DNA of 6,737 nt from Simkania sp. (GCA_028281425.1 JANQJX010000162.1:1-6737), one strand, 5' to 3'. Shown: positions 1 to 6,386, counted from the first letter of the stretch. The notes: generated by a model not told the origin, from the sequence alone. A program made the numbers and translations.

Positions 1-14
1 CCTGTTGCAGTTGC

Positions 15-74
15 CTATTTATTTTGGCTGATGAGATCATCTGTATCAATATCTAGCAGTTCTTCTTGAGTCAT
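15..74 (-). CDS. Possible 19-codon micro-ORF or 5' remnant of a broken gene
   Basis: Reading the minus strand from the ATG at 74-72 gives MTQEELLDIDTDDLISQNK and then a TAG stop. An AAAGG sequence lies about six bases upstream of the ATG, so it has a usable ribosome binding site. The peptide is acidic and looks like the N-terminus of a soluble protein rather than random translation. The stop after 19 codons suggests either a genuine micro-peptide or the surviving start of a gene broken by a nonsense change. The window ends 14 bases further on, so whether the reading frame resumes beyond the edge cannot be seen. I recognise no family. Confidence 0.25.
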   Translation of the reverse strand: MTQEELLDIDTDDLISQNK

Positions 75-171
75 TTTTTTCCTTTGATCAGAAAAAAAAA
101 CCCCCTTTCAAAAAAATCTTTCAACGCTCTTTTGCGTAAGGTGAGATTCTAATTCAAAAAAAATGTTTTTT

Positions 172-206
172 TTCACTAGCATAAATATCCTCTTTTTATA
201 TAAAAT
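172..206 (+). promoter_or_regulatory. Candidate promoter for the cysteine-cluster gene
   Basis: A TATATAAAAT stretch at 197-206 contains two overlapping -10-like hexamers about 45 bases before the start codon. TTCACT at 172-177 is a weak -35 match with a spacing of 19. The run T8 (166-173), preceded by A8 (156-163), would add curvature upstream. The -10 is reasonable and the -35 is poor, so this is a tentative sigma-70-type call. Confidence 0.3.
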
Positions 207-233
207 GTTTTTGAATTTAAAAGGATTTACAAG

Positions 234-239
234 TAGGAG
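234..239 (+). promoter_or_regulatory. Ribosome binding site TAGGAG
   Basis: TAGGAG sits eight bases before the ATG at 248. It is a good anti-16S match and is the main reason for choosing that start; an upstream ATG at 163 in another frame has no comparable site. Confidence 0.7.
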
Positions 240-247
240 TAAAAACA

Positions 248-844
248 ATGGCAGTGTCAAAAGTAAACGCCAACGCTTCTTTATTAACTCAATCCAATAT
301 TGTCCAAACGAATTCTATCAATGCCAAAAATCAAACCAACATCACCAATAAATATTCTTCTTTTGAGAGTGTTGAAATGACAAATCGCAATATGCCTGAA
401 TTGTACGAGAAGGAAAATTGTTGTTGGTATTATTTTAAGTGTTTGTGCTGTTGTTTGTGGTGTCTTTGCTGCAGAAAAAAGTCAAAAGAAAGACAATCAT
501 CGTTAATGGAAAAGATTTTTTCAGGAAATGAGGAAGATCTGCAAGCCATCAGTAACGCATTGCAGATCGATCTTAAGACTCTTAAACAGATGAAACAAAA
601 CGCTACTCTTGCGTTCCATGAAGAACTTAACGCCAAAACCCCTATGGTAAATGATAATTATGACGAAAACAACATAACATTTTCATTAGCAGAGAATGCA
701 ATTGACAACCAAAACAACCAAAAAACCATAGAAGAAATTAGTAAACAGCTTAATGTCAAGGTAAGTGACATCCAACAGGTCATTCATAATAGAACTAACA
801 CCAATAATAACGTTCAAAAGACCGAAACCAAGGAAAATAAGTAA
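248..844 (+). CDS. Orphan protein with dense cysteine cluster and duplicated helical motif
   Basis: I do not recognise a family. The 198-residue product has three visible parts. Residues 1-50 are Asn/Ser/Thr-rich and probably disordered, with no signal peptide. Residues 58-75 hold nine Cys interspersed with Trp, Tyr, Phe and Leu (CC at 58-59, C65, CCC at 67-69, C72, CC at 74-75), followed by a basic RKKSK patch. Residues 97-120 and 160-183 are two versions of one helical motif, sharing I-S-x-x-L, a Gln, and a closing N-x-T. The C-terminus is again Asn-rich. A hydrophobic Cys cluster followed by basic residues resembles sites that eukaryotic palmitoyltransferases modify, so a secreted effector tethered to host membranes is one inference. 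A short hairpin membrane segment or metal binding is also possible. A strong TAGGAG site supports the start. The gene stands alone, with more than 650 bases free downstream. Confidence 0.75.
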   Translation: MAVSKVNANASLLTQSNIVQTNSINAKNQTNITNKYSSFESVEMTNRNMPELYEKENCCWYYFKCLCCCLWCLCCRKKSKERQSSLMEKIFSGNEEDLQAISNALQIDLKTLKQMKQNATLAFHEELNAKTPMVNDNYDENNITFSLAENAIDNQNNQKTIEEISKQLNVKVSDIQQVIHNRTNTNNNVQKTETKENK

Positions 845-1503
845 CTTCTATTTCGCATGTTGCCTTTTTCGAAAAAACGCCTGCTTTGTTTTTCGGTATA
901 TCCAATAAGTTCTCTATAGAAAGATTGCAAGCCTTTTCCTCGAAAATTTCTTAGGAAGTAAAAAAATAAAAGTCTTCCATATTATAGAAAGGGGTATGTT
1001 CAAAATTTCGAGTATTTTTCTACAAGATCTCCTACATGATTAAAGACCAATGATTTGATTCAAAGACTCTTCTGTAAAATGATGGTGATGTAACAGAATG
1101 CACTGACATTTGCCTAAGGCTCCTTTTTCTCTTTATTCATTTATTGCGACTGCCTTGAACTGAAGAACCATCGCCTCACCCGCATTTTACACAAGTAGAA
1201 ATACTTACAATATTTCATTCAATATTGCTCATTCTTACCTTCATCGATTTTCCAAAACCCCTTACTTCAGCTATCTCTTGATCCTGATGATTTGCCTAAA
1301 GGGGAGTTGCTGTCAATTATGTTTCAAATTTTTTTGATACATTCTTGAGAAAAACCACTAAAAAACCGGTAATTTGGATCATACAATTCATTAACATTCC
1401 TAAACTTTAAATAAAGTTCTCAAGTGACATATTTGAGGCAATAGGGATCCCATTTTAAAAAATATATTCACTTTCCCCATTCTTTCTGTTAGCTAATAAG
1501 TTT
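845..1503. other. 659-base intergenic region, no intact gene; possible decayed coding traces
   Basis: No frame stays open for long from a plausible start. Two stretches look more protein-like than chance. On the minus strand, 1132 to 914 reads as one frame with a single internal TAA at 1042-1040. On the plus strand, 1199-1348 is open for 49 codons before a TGA and includes LDPDDLPKGELLS, but it has no start codon with a ribosome site. These could be relics of an old gene or of an insertion, or simply chance in AT-rich DNA. No tRNA, terminator with a T-tract, or clear repeat is visible. The last 70 bases contain the leader of the downstream transporter. Confidence 0.5.
1433..1461 (+). promoter_or_regulatory. 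Weak candidate promoter for the MFS gene
   Basis: TTGAGG (1433-1438) and TAAAAA (1456-1461) are separated by 17 bases and lie about 43 bases before the start codon. The -35 is good and the -10 is weak. No clear Shine-Dalgarno sequence precedes the ATGATG at 1504. Confidence 0.25.
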
Positions 1504-2745
1504 ATGATGAAAGAATTTAATTTTAGAGAAATTTTTCCCTGTCTTTGTGCCGTCTTTGTCGATATTTTAGGCTTTGGGCTTGCTTTTCCCCTGCTTACAG
1601 CTATCTTTATGACAGGAGATTTTCTTCCTATGTCAACCCCAGAAACAACCCGTTTTGCATACCTTGCTATTGGATTTGCTCTCTATCCTCTTTTCATGTT
1701 CTTTGGTTCTTCATTTATGGGAGATCTTTCAGATATTATTGGACGGAAAACAGTCCTTATCTTTTGTATGACTGGATTTTGTATAGGATTTTCCTTGATG
1801 GGGCTCGGAATTCAAATAAAAAGCCTTTCTCTTTTCTTTATAGGGAGAGCTTTAACAGGATTGACTGCAGCAAGCTTGCCTATAACCTTAGCAGCCATTG
1901 CCGACTTGAGCCTTCCTGAGAATAAAGCGACTCATATGAGTTTTGCCGTTTTCATACAAACTCTGGGCTTGGTTGCAGGTCCTCTTATGGCAGGATTTCT
2001 CTCAGATCAAAAGCTCATTTTTTTCTTTAACGATGCTACCCCATTTTTTACTTCGGGACTTCTTGCTTTGATCACTCTTGTATTGATTTCTTCATTTTTT
2101 GTGGAATCTTTTGAAAAGCATCCCAGCAAAAAAATAGCATTTCTTCGTATCTTTTTCGTCTTTATCGAAATCATCAAACATCCACGCATACGCATTTTGA
2201 CAGGAGCTTTTTTATTCCATCAAATTGGACTAGGGATCTATCTTCAAGTCATTTTAATTCTTTTCAATCAAAAATACCAATATGGAAGTCTTAAAATGGG
2301 CCTTTTCAATGCCTTTCTTGGACTATGGCTTGCAATAGGAAGTCTTTTGATCTCCCGTTTCTCCCGATATTTTAAAATAGAGTGGCTTGCTTGTATCTTT
2401 ATCTTATGTCTTGGAATTAGTGTACTTTTGACATCCATCAGTCCAATCGAAATTCTTTTATGGATCTTTGTCATTCCCTTGGGGATTTCTGCAACAGCTG
2501 CCTGGTCTGCAATTCTTACCTCTTTTTCTAATGCAGTCGATAAAAAATCCCAAGGATGGGCCCTTGGAATTACAGGAGCAACTGTCGCTCTTTCTTTTTT
2601 TGTTTCTAGCTTTTCACCTAACCTTGTTCCTTATTTAGGAATAGCATTTCCCATAGCTTTAGGGGGTTTTTTTCTCATTTTATCAGCTCTTATCATGTTT
2701 TTTTATTCGCGCAAATACATCTCTCATGCTTTTCATCTCGATTAG
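1504..2745 (+). CDS. Major facilitator superfamily transporter, DHA1 drug:H+ antiporter type
   Basis: The 413-residue inner-membrane protein has the usual length for a 12-helix MFS exporter. The N-half carries the DHA1 hallmarks in order: an Asp in TM1 followed by Pro (D20 to P29), motif A in the TM2-TM3 loop (GDLSDIIGRK, 73-82), a motif B-like Arg at the start of TM4 (GRALTG, R115) and the antiporter motif C in TM5 (GLVAGPLMAGF, 155-165). TM6 begins with the typical N-D-A-T-P-F pattern near 176-181. The central loop (about 202-230) is short and basic, and TM7 onward is hydrophobic. Motif C is associated with export by proton antiport, so efflux of a small organic compound is likely; the substrate cannot be read from sequence. 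Tet-like and multidrug subtypes are both possible. There is no good Shine-Dalgarno sequence, and the start could be the ATG at 1504 or 1507. Its last 53 bases overlap the convergent heptosyltransferase gene. Confidence 0.88.
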   Translation: MMKEFNFREIFPCLCAVFVDILGFGLAFPLLTAIFMTGDFLPMSTPETTRFAYLAIGFALYPLFMFFGSSFMGDLSDIIGRKTVLIFCMTGFCIGFSLMGLGIQIKSLSLFFIGRALTGLTAASLPITLAAIADLSLPENKATHMSFAVFIQTLGLVAGPLMAGFLSDQKLIFFFNDATPFFTSGLLALITLVLISSFFVESFEKHPSKKIAFLRIFFVFIEIIKHPRIRILTGAFLFHQIGLGIYLQVILILFNQKYQYGSLKMGLFNAFLGLWLAIGSLLISRFSRYFKIEWLACIFILCLGISVLLTSISPIEILLWIFVIPLGISATAAWSAILTSFSNAVDKKSQGWALGITGATVALSFFVSSFSPNLVPYLGIAFPIALGGFFLILSALIMFFYSRKYISHAFHLD

Positions 2746-3838
2746 CCCCATACCAAGACAAAAAAGCTTGGATAAGGGCTTCTATTGAAACCTCTTTAAG
2801 GCAAGCTCCTGTTAAGCAAGAACGAAGTTTAGGGCATCTTTTTTCAAAAGAGATTAAATAGGGACAAGTGGCATGAAATGCCCCATGCCGAGATCCTAAT
2901 GGCTTATAAACAAGAGGAGAAGAAGGCCCAAAAAAACTATATGTTTTTACCGATGTAGTTGCAGCAAGATGAAGAGCTGCTGAATCAACACTTAAAACAA
3001 GGTCTACTTTTTTCATCAACTGCTGCCAAAGAGGAAGAGAAAGAGAAGGAAGTAAATAGCTATTTTTTTCAAAATATTTACAAAGAACTTGGGCCTCTTT
3101 TTTTTCTTCTTCACTCTTCCAAACAAAAAAAAAGGTCGGAACAATCTTTTTTGAGATCGCACTTAGAAATTCTTTCCATGTTTGAAAAGAAAGTTTTTTG
3201 TTTTCCCAATTTGACCCCATGCAAACCATAAAACGGGGCTGTTTACCTCGCTGAATAAGCTTTTTTATTTCATCTTGTTCTTTTTTATGAAGAGAAAGCG
3301 TAAGAGGAGGATGATCTTCTAACCCAATTTCAAGTTGCTCTTGCAGGGAATGCTTATCAACATTTCCAAAAGGATGAAATGAAAAAAAGGTCGAAACAAG
3401 AGAAAGATATTGAAAAGTCATTGGCTTTTTACCATCAATAGGAAACCGCTTCGAGGTAAAAAAAATATTGGGCCACTCAGAAACAGCGCGTCTATCAAAT
3501 CCAATCTTCTCTTTTGCCCGAGTTAAAAACAAAACCAAGCCTGACTTACAATTCCCTTGAAAGTCAAAAACATAGTCATACTTTTTCTTTCTAAGCTTCT
3601 TTACAAAAGCTTTTATCTCTTTTAAATTTTTTTTCAATAAAAGGAAACGACGCCACTTCTTTGTATTTATCAAAAACGTTTCATCAATTAGAGGATGAGA
3701 TAAGAGCAATTCAAAAAACGGTTTTTCAACCACCCAGTCAATTGATGCCTGAGGAAAATTTTTTCTAAGAAAACTTAATGCTTGAAAAACATGGATGATA
3801 TCACCAAGTGCTGATGTCTTCACAATCAAAATATGCAT
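2693..3838 (-). CDS. GT9-family LPS heptosyltransferase I-like protein (WaaC/RfaC type)
   Basis: This 381-residue protein matches GT9 heptosyltransferases, which transfer heptose from an ADP-heptose donor to the Kdo inner core of lipid A at the cytoplasmic face. It opens with VKTSALGDIIH, with Asp13 where WaaC has its catalytic Asp, followed by DWVVE (34-38) and the acceptor-side DFQGNCKSGL (92-101). The C-terminal Rossmann half has GSNWENKKLS with a phosphate-binding-type Lys near 214, SVDSAALHLAA (283-293, matching WaaC D261 and H266) and GPSSP (304-308). Four Cys follow (325, 335, 341, 346), the last in a C-L-K-E-V-S-I motif common near GT9 C-termini. At 381 residues it is longer than the roughly 320 of E. 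coli WaaC. The final 17 or so residues, rich in Lys, Arg and Cys, are encoded inside the end of the MFS gene and are probably a dispensable read-through tail. No Shine-Dalgarno sequence is evident. Heptosyltransferase II or another sugar specificity cannot be excluded. Confidence 0.88.
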   Translation of the reverse strand: MHILIVKTSALGDIIHVFQALSFLRKNFPQASIDWVVEKPFFELLLSHPLIDETFLINTKKWRRFLLLKKNLKEIKAFVKKLRKKKYDYVFDFQGNCKSGLVLFLTRAKEKIGFDRRAVSEWPNIFFTSKRFPIDGKKPMTFQYLSLVSTFFSFHPFGNVDKHSLQEQLEIGLEDHPPLTLSLHKKEQDEIKKLIQRGKQPRFMVCMGSNWENKKLSFQTWKEFLSAISKKIVPTFFFVWKSEEEKKEAQVLCKYFEKNSYLLPSLSLPLWQQLMKKVDLVLSVDSAALHLAATTSVKTYSFFGPSSPLVYKPLGSRHGAFHATCPYLISFEKRCPKLRSCLTGACLKEVSIEALIQAFLSWYGANRDEKHERCICANKKT

Positions 3839-3918
3839 TTTTTTACATTTTAGGTTTAAAAATATGTTCTAATATCACAAAATGCTTAAGAAAAAGTCTA
3901 GCCCAAATGCAGAAAAAA

Positions 3919-3939
3919 TGGTTAATATTCAATTAACCA
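3919..3939. promoter_or_regulatory. Operator-like perfect inverted repeat
   Basis: TGGTTAAT (3919-3926) and ATTAACCA (3932-3939) are perfect reverse complements separated by five bases (ATTCA). The size and spacing fit a site for a dimeric helix-turn-helix regulator. It lies 34 bases before the POT start codon and overlaps the region where its promoter should be, so repression of that gene, or joint control of both divergent genes, is the natural reading. The regulator is not in the window and the motif is not one I can assign. The repeat is directly visible; the function is inferred. Confidence 0.5.
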
Positions 3940-3957
3940 ATTATTTACTAAGTTTAT

Positions 3958-3961
3958 AGGA
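3958..3961 (+). promoter_or_regulatory. Ribosome binding site AGGA, long spacing
   Basis: AGGA lies 11 bases before the ATG at 3973. The spacing is longer than ideal, but it is the only purine-rich site near the start. The translated N-terminus has the expected distance to TM1 of a POT protein. Confidence 0.4.
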
Positions 3962-3972
3962 CTTTCGTTGTA

Positions 3973-5289
3973 ATGAAACAGCATGACACTATTTTTTCAC
4001 ATAAACATCCCCTTGAAATGTATCTTCTGGCTGCAACAGAGATGTGCCAGCGATTTGCTTATTGGGGCATTGGAAACTTACTGATTCTTTTTCTTGTTAA
4101 GCACTTCCATTACCCCATTCCAAAAGCAACCCATTTGTTTGGCATATATACAGGAATTGCTTTTATTCTCCCTATTTTAGGAGGATCTATTGCAGATAGA
4201 TGGAACTATAAAAGTCCTATTTTTCTTGGGATGATTTTAACTGCAATCGGCTCTCTTCTTTTAGCCACTTTAAATCATAGCCTCCTCATCCCAGGTCTTA
4301 TTTGTGTGGCTATCGGAGGAGGTCTTTTCACTCCTGTTATCTACTCCTTGTTAGGGTGTATTTATAGCAACAAACACCAAATTCGAGAAGGGGGATTTTC
4401 TATTTATTATTCTTCTGTGAATATTGGCATTTTAATCGCTATGATTGTTTTGGGATACTTTCAAACATTTAGTTGGAGACTTACGTTTATGATTGCAGCG
4501 ACTGTTCAACTTATCGGACTCATTCCCTACTCTTACGCTCTCAAAAGGCTTAAAAAATTAAACATACGCTCTCATTATTTTGTAACAAAAAAAGAAGATC
4601 CCTACAATTTCCACTTAAAAAAACATGAAATCGATCGGATCAGTGTGATCTTGATCATGACATTTGTCTCTATTCTTTTTTGGATGGCCTATAATCAACT
4701 AGGATCTTCTTTAACCCTTTTTGCCTTCAAATATACCAATCGCTACATCGGCAACTTTCAAGTCCCAACACCTTGGATCTTATCTATAGCCACTTTTTTC
4801 TTAATTCTTTTTGCTTTTCCACTTGCTAGACTCTACTTGTTCTTAAGACGTATCCGATCAAGCGCAAGCCCTCCCATGAAAACAGCCCTAAGTCTCTTTT
4901 TCATGGGACTTTGTTTTCTTGTAATACAAAGAGCTGCTCAACATATCCCTTTAGGAGCAACAACAGCTTCAGTAAGCCCTTACTATCTTATCTTTGCTTT
5001 AGCTCTTTTTTCCATTGCAGAACTCTTTTTAGCTCCTATTGGCCTATCGCTTGTGACAAATTTAAGTCCCCATCGCTACCGTGCTTTGCTGACAGGAGTT
5101 TGGTTCAGTTGCATTGGCATCGGATTTTACTTTGGAGGATATCTTGCAGGCTTAATCGCAAAAATTGATCTTTCTACCTTTTTTGACATGTTTACTTTTA
5201 CCTCTTTTATCCCTGCCTTCCTCCTTGTTCTCTTTGCAAAAAAACTCGATCATATGCGTCATATTGACTTTCTACAAAAAAAGAGGTAG
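3973..5289 (+). CDS. POT/PTR2 (SLC15-like) transporter with atypical coupling residues
   Basis: The 438-residue integral membrane protein has the POT fold in order: the TM1 motif region E23-M-C-Q26-R27-F-A-Y-W-G, the first family signature around TM2-TM3 (LGGSIADRW, 69-77), a TM4 G-G-G-L-F-T-P motif (115-121), the second signature (FSIYYSSVNIG, 142-152), the TM7 motif FWMAYNQLGSSLTLFA (236-251), and TM10 AELFLAPIGLS (349-359). Typical members import di- and tripeptides by proton symport. Here the usual ExxER is ExxQR, the TM4 Lys (K126 in PepTSt) is Thr120, and the TM7 acidic residue (Asp in human PepT1 FWALFDQ) is Asn241; TM10 Glu350 is kept. The TM8 region appears to lack the peptide-binding Asn (Ala near 273). 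Family membership is firm, but peptide transport by proton symport is doubtful. Transcription probably ends at the hairpin at 5335-5374. Confidence 0.88.
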   Translation: MKQHDTIFSHKHPLEMYLLAATEMCQRFAYWGIGNLLILFLVKHFHYPIPKATHLFGIYTGIAFILPILGGSIADRWNYKSPIFLGMILTAIGSLLLATLNHSLLIPGLICVAIGGGLFTPVIYSLLGCIYSNKHQIREGGFSIYYSSVNIGILIAMIVLGYFQTFSWRLTFMIAATVQLIGLIPYSYALKRLKKLNIRSHYFVTKKEDPYNFHLKKHEIDRISVILIMTFVSILFWMAYNQLGSSLTLFAFKYTNRYIGNFQVPTPWILSIATFFLILFAFPLARLYLFLRRIRSSASPPMKTALSLFFMGLCFLVIQRAAQHIPLGATTASVSPYYLIFALALFSIAELFLAPIGLSLVTNLSPHRYRALLTGVWFSCIGIGFYFGGYLAGLIAKIDLSTFFDMFTFTSFIPAFLLVLFAKKLDHMRHIDFLQKKR

Positions 5290-5334
5290 GAGTCTACTTA
5301 AAATCGGTGATTCCTTATCTTGCGTAAAATGAAA

Positions 5335-5385
5335 TAAGGGTAGAGAAAATAAGCGTTTTTTTTCTCTACCCTTAGAAGGTTTTTT
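5335..5385. terminator. Strong intrinsic terminator between convergent genes, probably bidirectional
   Basis: TAAGGGTAGAGAAAA (5335-5349) pairs perfectly with TTTTCTCTACCCTTA (5360-5374), a 15-bp stem with a 10-base loop. On the plus strand a run of six T follows at 5380-5385 after a five-base gap, ending the POT transcript. On the minus strand the hairpin is followed by ATTTCATTTT, so it can also stop the convergent gene ending at 5419. A smaller imperfect structure, TCACT/AGTGA at 5388-5404, lies between the two and adds little. Confidence 0.8.
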
Positions 5386-5418
5386 AATCACTAAAGTTCA
5401 GTGAATAAAAAATGATAT

Positions 5419-6381
5419 TTAATCAAACATTTTATAAAATGTCTTTTCAGATTGATTTTGATGAGCACGACTATTCAAAATAGAAGCTGTTTGTTTGACA
5501 GTCTGATTCACTTGCTTAACTTCTTTTTGATTCTTTCGATTTTCTACTGCATAGATATGGGCAAAAGTGTTCAATGATCGTAGAAAATTTTGCTTTTGAG
5601 AATGGTTTAAGGAAGGCTTAGAATAAGAAGGATCAGAAAAAGATTTTCTTTTTATTTCTGCATTTTCCTTTGCCAATTTATAAAAAATTGCAACTAGTGA
5701 TTTATAATCTTCAACACTTATCGATTCATTATTAATTTTAGACTCAACATTTTTAATGTTATTATTATTAGTAAAAACATTAAATAATTTAGACAAATTT
5801 ACTCTCAATTGATTTTTACTTTTAAAATAGTTACAAATTTCTTTGTCTCTTTGTTCATCATTCTTAATATTAAGGATATTAAGAAACTCATTAGAAAGTT
5901 CTGGTTCATTTTTTGGAAGATGAATGTTTGAAAGGATACTCTTGACAGCTGCCCCTATTCCAGGCATAAATGGCATCCCACCGCTTATGATACTCGATGG
6001 TAATAACACCCCCTCATCAGCCAATGTATAACTTTCAACTAGACTTTCTACTTTATTAACTCCCCCCTTACTTTTTCCAATGATTTTCACTTCCGTCTTA
6101 GCTTTCTCAATTAAACCTACCTCTTGTGGTAGATTAGGTCGTGTAAAAATAACTTTTTTTATGATCTTCTCTTTCAAACTATACGAAGGCTTATTTGCCT
6201 CTAACATTGAAGGAGAATCATTTTGATCGCTTTGAAAACGATATTGATGGAAGGCAGCAAATGCTTCCGTTTTCAAATCTTTGACAGCTTTGCTTTTCTT
6301 GTTGTTTAGTTCTACATCAGAACCATAATTAGACGAATTAGAATGATTGTTTTGAAAATTAATTGTTGTACTAAAAGACAT
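5419..6381 (-). CDS. Orphan basic, Asn/Lys-rich 320-residue protein, effector-like
   Basis: I do not recognise a family. The N-terminal 30 residues are Ser/Asn/Thr-rich and lack a cleavable signal peptide, as in many type III or IV secreted substrates. Residues 31-50 are likely helical. Residues 66-118 alternate Lys with hydrophobic residues. A glycine- and proline-containing hydrophobic stretch (about 124-150, including GGMPFMPGIGAA) could insert in or contact a membrane but is too broken for a standard helix. The C-terminal half (about 160-320) is mostly charged and helical, with an Asn run near 204-208 and a Gln/Asn/Lys-rich end. A Shine-Dalgarno AAGGTG five bases upstream supports the start. 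The gene converges on the POT gene, shares its terminator, and has its own very AT-rich control region. A secreted effector or a lineage-specific structural protein are both possible. Confidence 0.75.
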   Translation of the reverse strand: MSFSTTINFQNNHSNSSNYGSDVELNNKKSKAVKDLKTEAFAAFHQYRFQSDQNDSPSMLEANKPSYSLKEKIIKKVIFTRPNLPQEVGLIEKAKTEVKIIGKSKGGVNKVESLVESYTLADEGVLLPSSIISGGMPFMPGIGAAVKSILSNIHLPKNEPELSNEFLNILNIKNDEQRDKEICNYFKSKNQLRVNLSKLFNVFTNNNNIKNVESKINNESISVEDYKSLVAIFYKLAKENAEIKRKSFSDPSYSKPSLNHSQKQNFLRSLNTFAHIYAVENRKNQKEVKQVNQTVKQTASILNSRAHQNQSEKTFYKMFD

Positions 6382-6386
6382 AATAA

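Larger units (their letters stand above)
3839..3972. promoter_or_regulatory. Divergent intergenic region between heptosyltransferase and POT genes
   Basis: These 134 bases must contain the start signals for both divergent genes. They are AT-rich and hold one clean inverted repeat (3919-3939). For the rightward gene, TACTAA (3946-3951) or TTATAG (3954-3959) could be a -10, but the -35 partners are weak. For the leftward gene, a start-stop pair (ATG TAA, 3848-3843) lies just before the true start at 3838. No promoter can be called firmly on either side. Confidence 0.5.

Noticed and set aside
163..351. Plus-strand 62-codon frame beginning MFFFTS
   Set aside because: It overlaps the start of the 198-residue gene in another frame, has no ribosome site, and its opening residues come from a T-tract and an A/T promoter.
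430..636. Minus-strand 68-codon frame inside the cysteine-cluster gene
   Set aside because: It lies entirely antisense within a gene that has a better start and ribosome site, and it has no recognisable features.
865..895. TTTTTCGAAAAA palindrome and CGAAAAA/TTTTTCG inverted repeat after the first gene, as a terminator
   Set aside because: The stems are almost all A/T, the loop is 11 bases, and no T-tract follows, so termination is unlikely.
1108..1299. Ten-base direct repeat ATTTGCCTAA at 1108-1117 and 1290-1299
   Set aside because: Only two short copies exist with no flanking similarity; this is expected by chance in a region of this composition.
2959..3231. Plus-strand 90-codon frame
   Set aside because: It is antisense to the GT9 gene, which carries clear family motifs; the Lys/Glu/Ser/Phe-rich text is a shadow of the purine-skewed coding strand.
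4911..5168. Plus-strand 85-codon Cys/Ser/Phe-rich frame
   Set aside because: It is an out-of-frame shadow of the POT transporter; the real frame contains the conserved AELFLAPIGLS motif.
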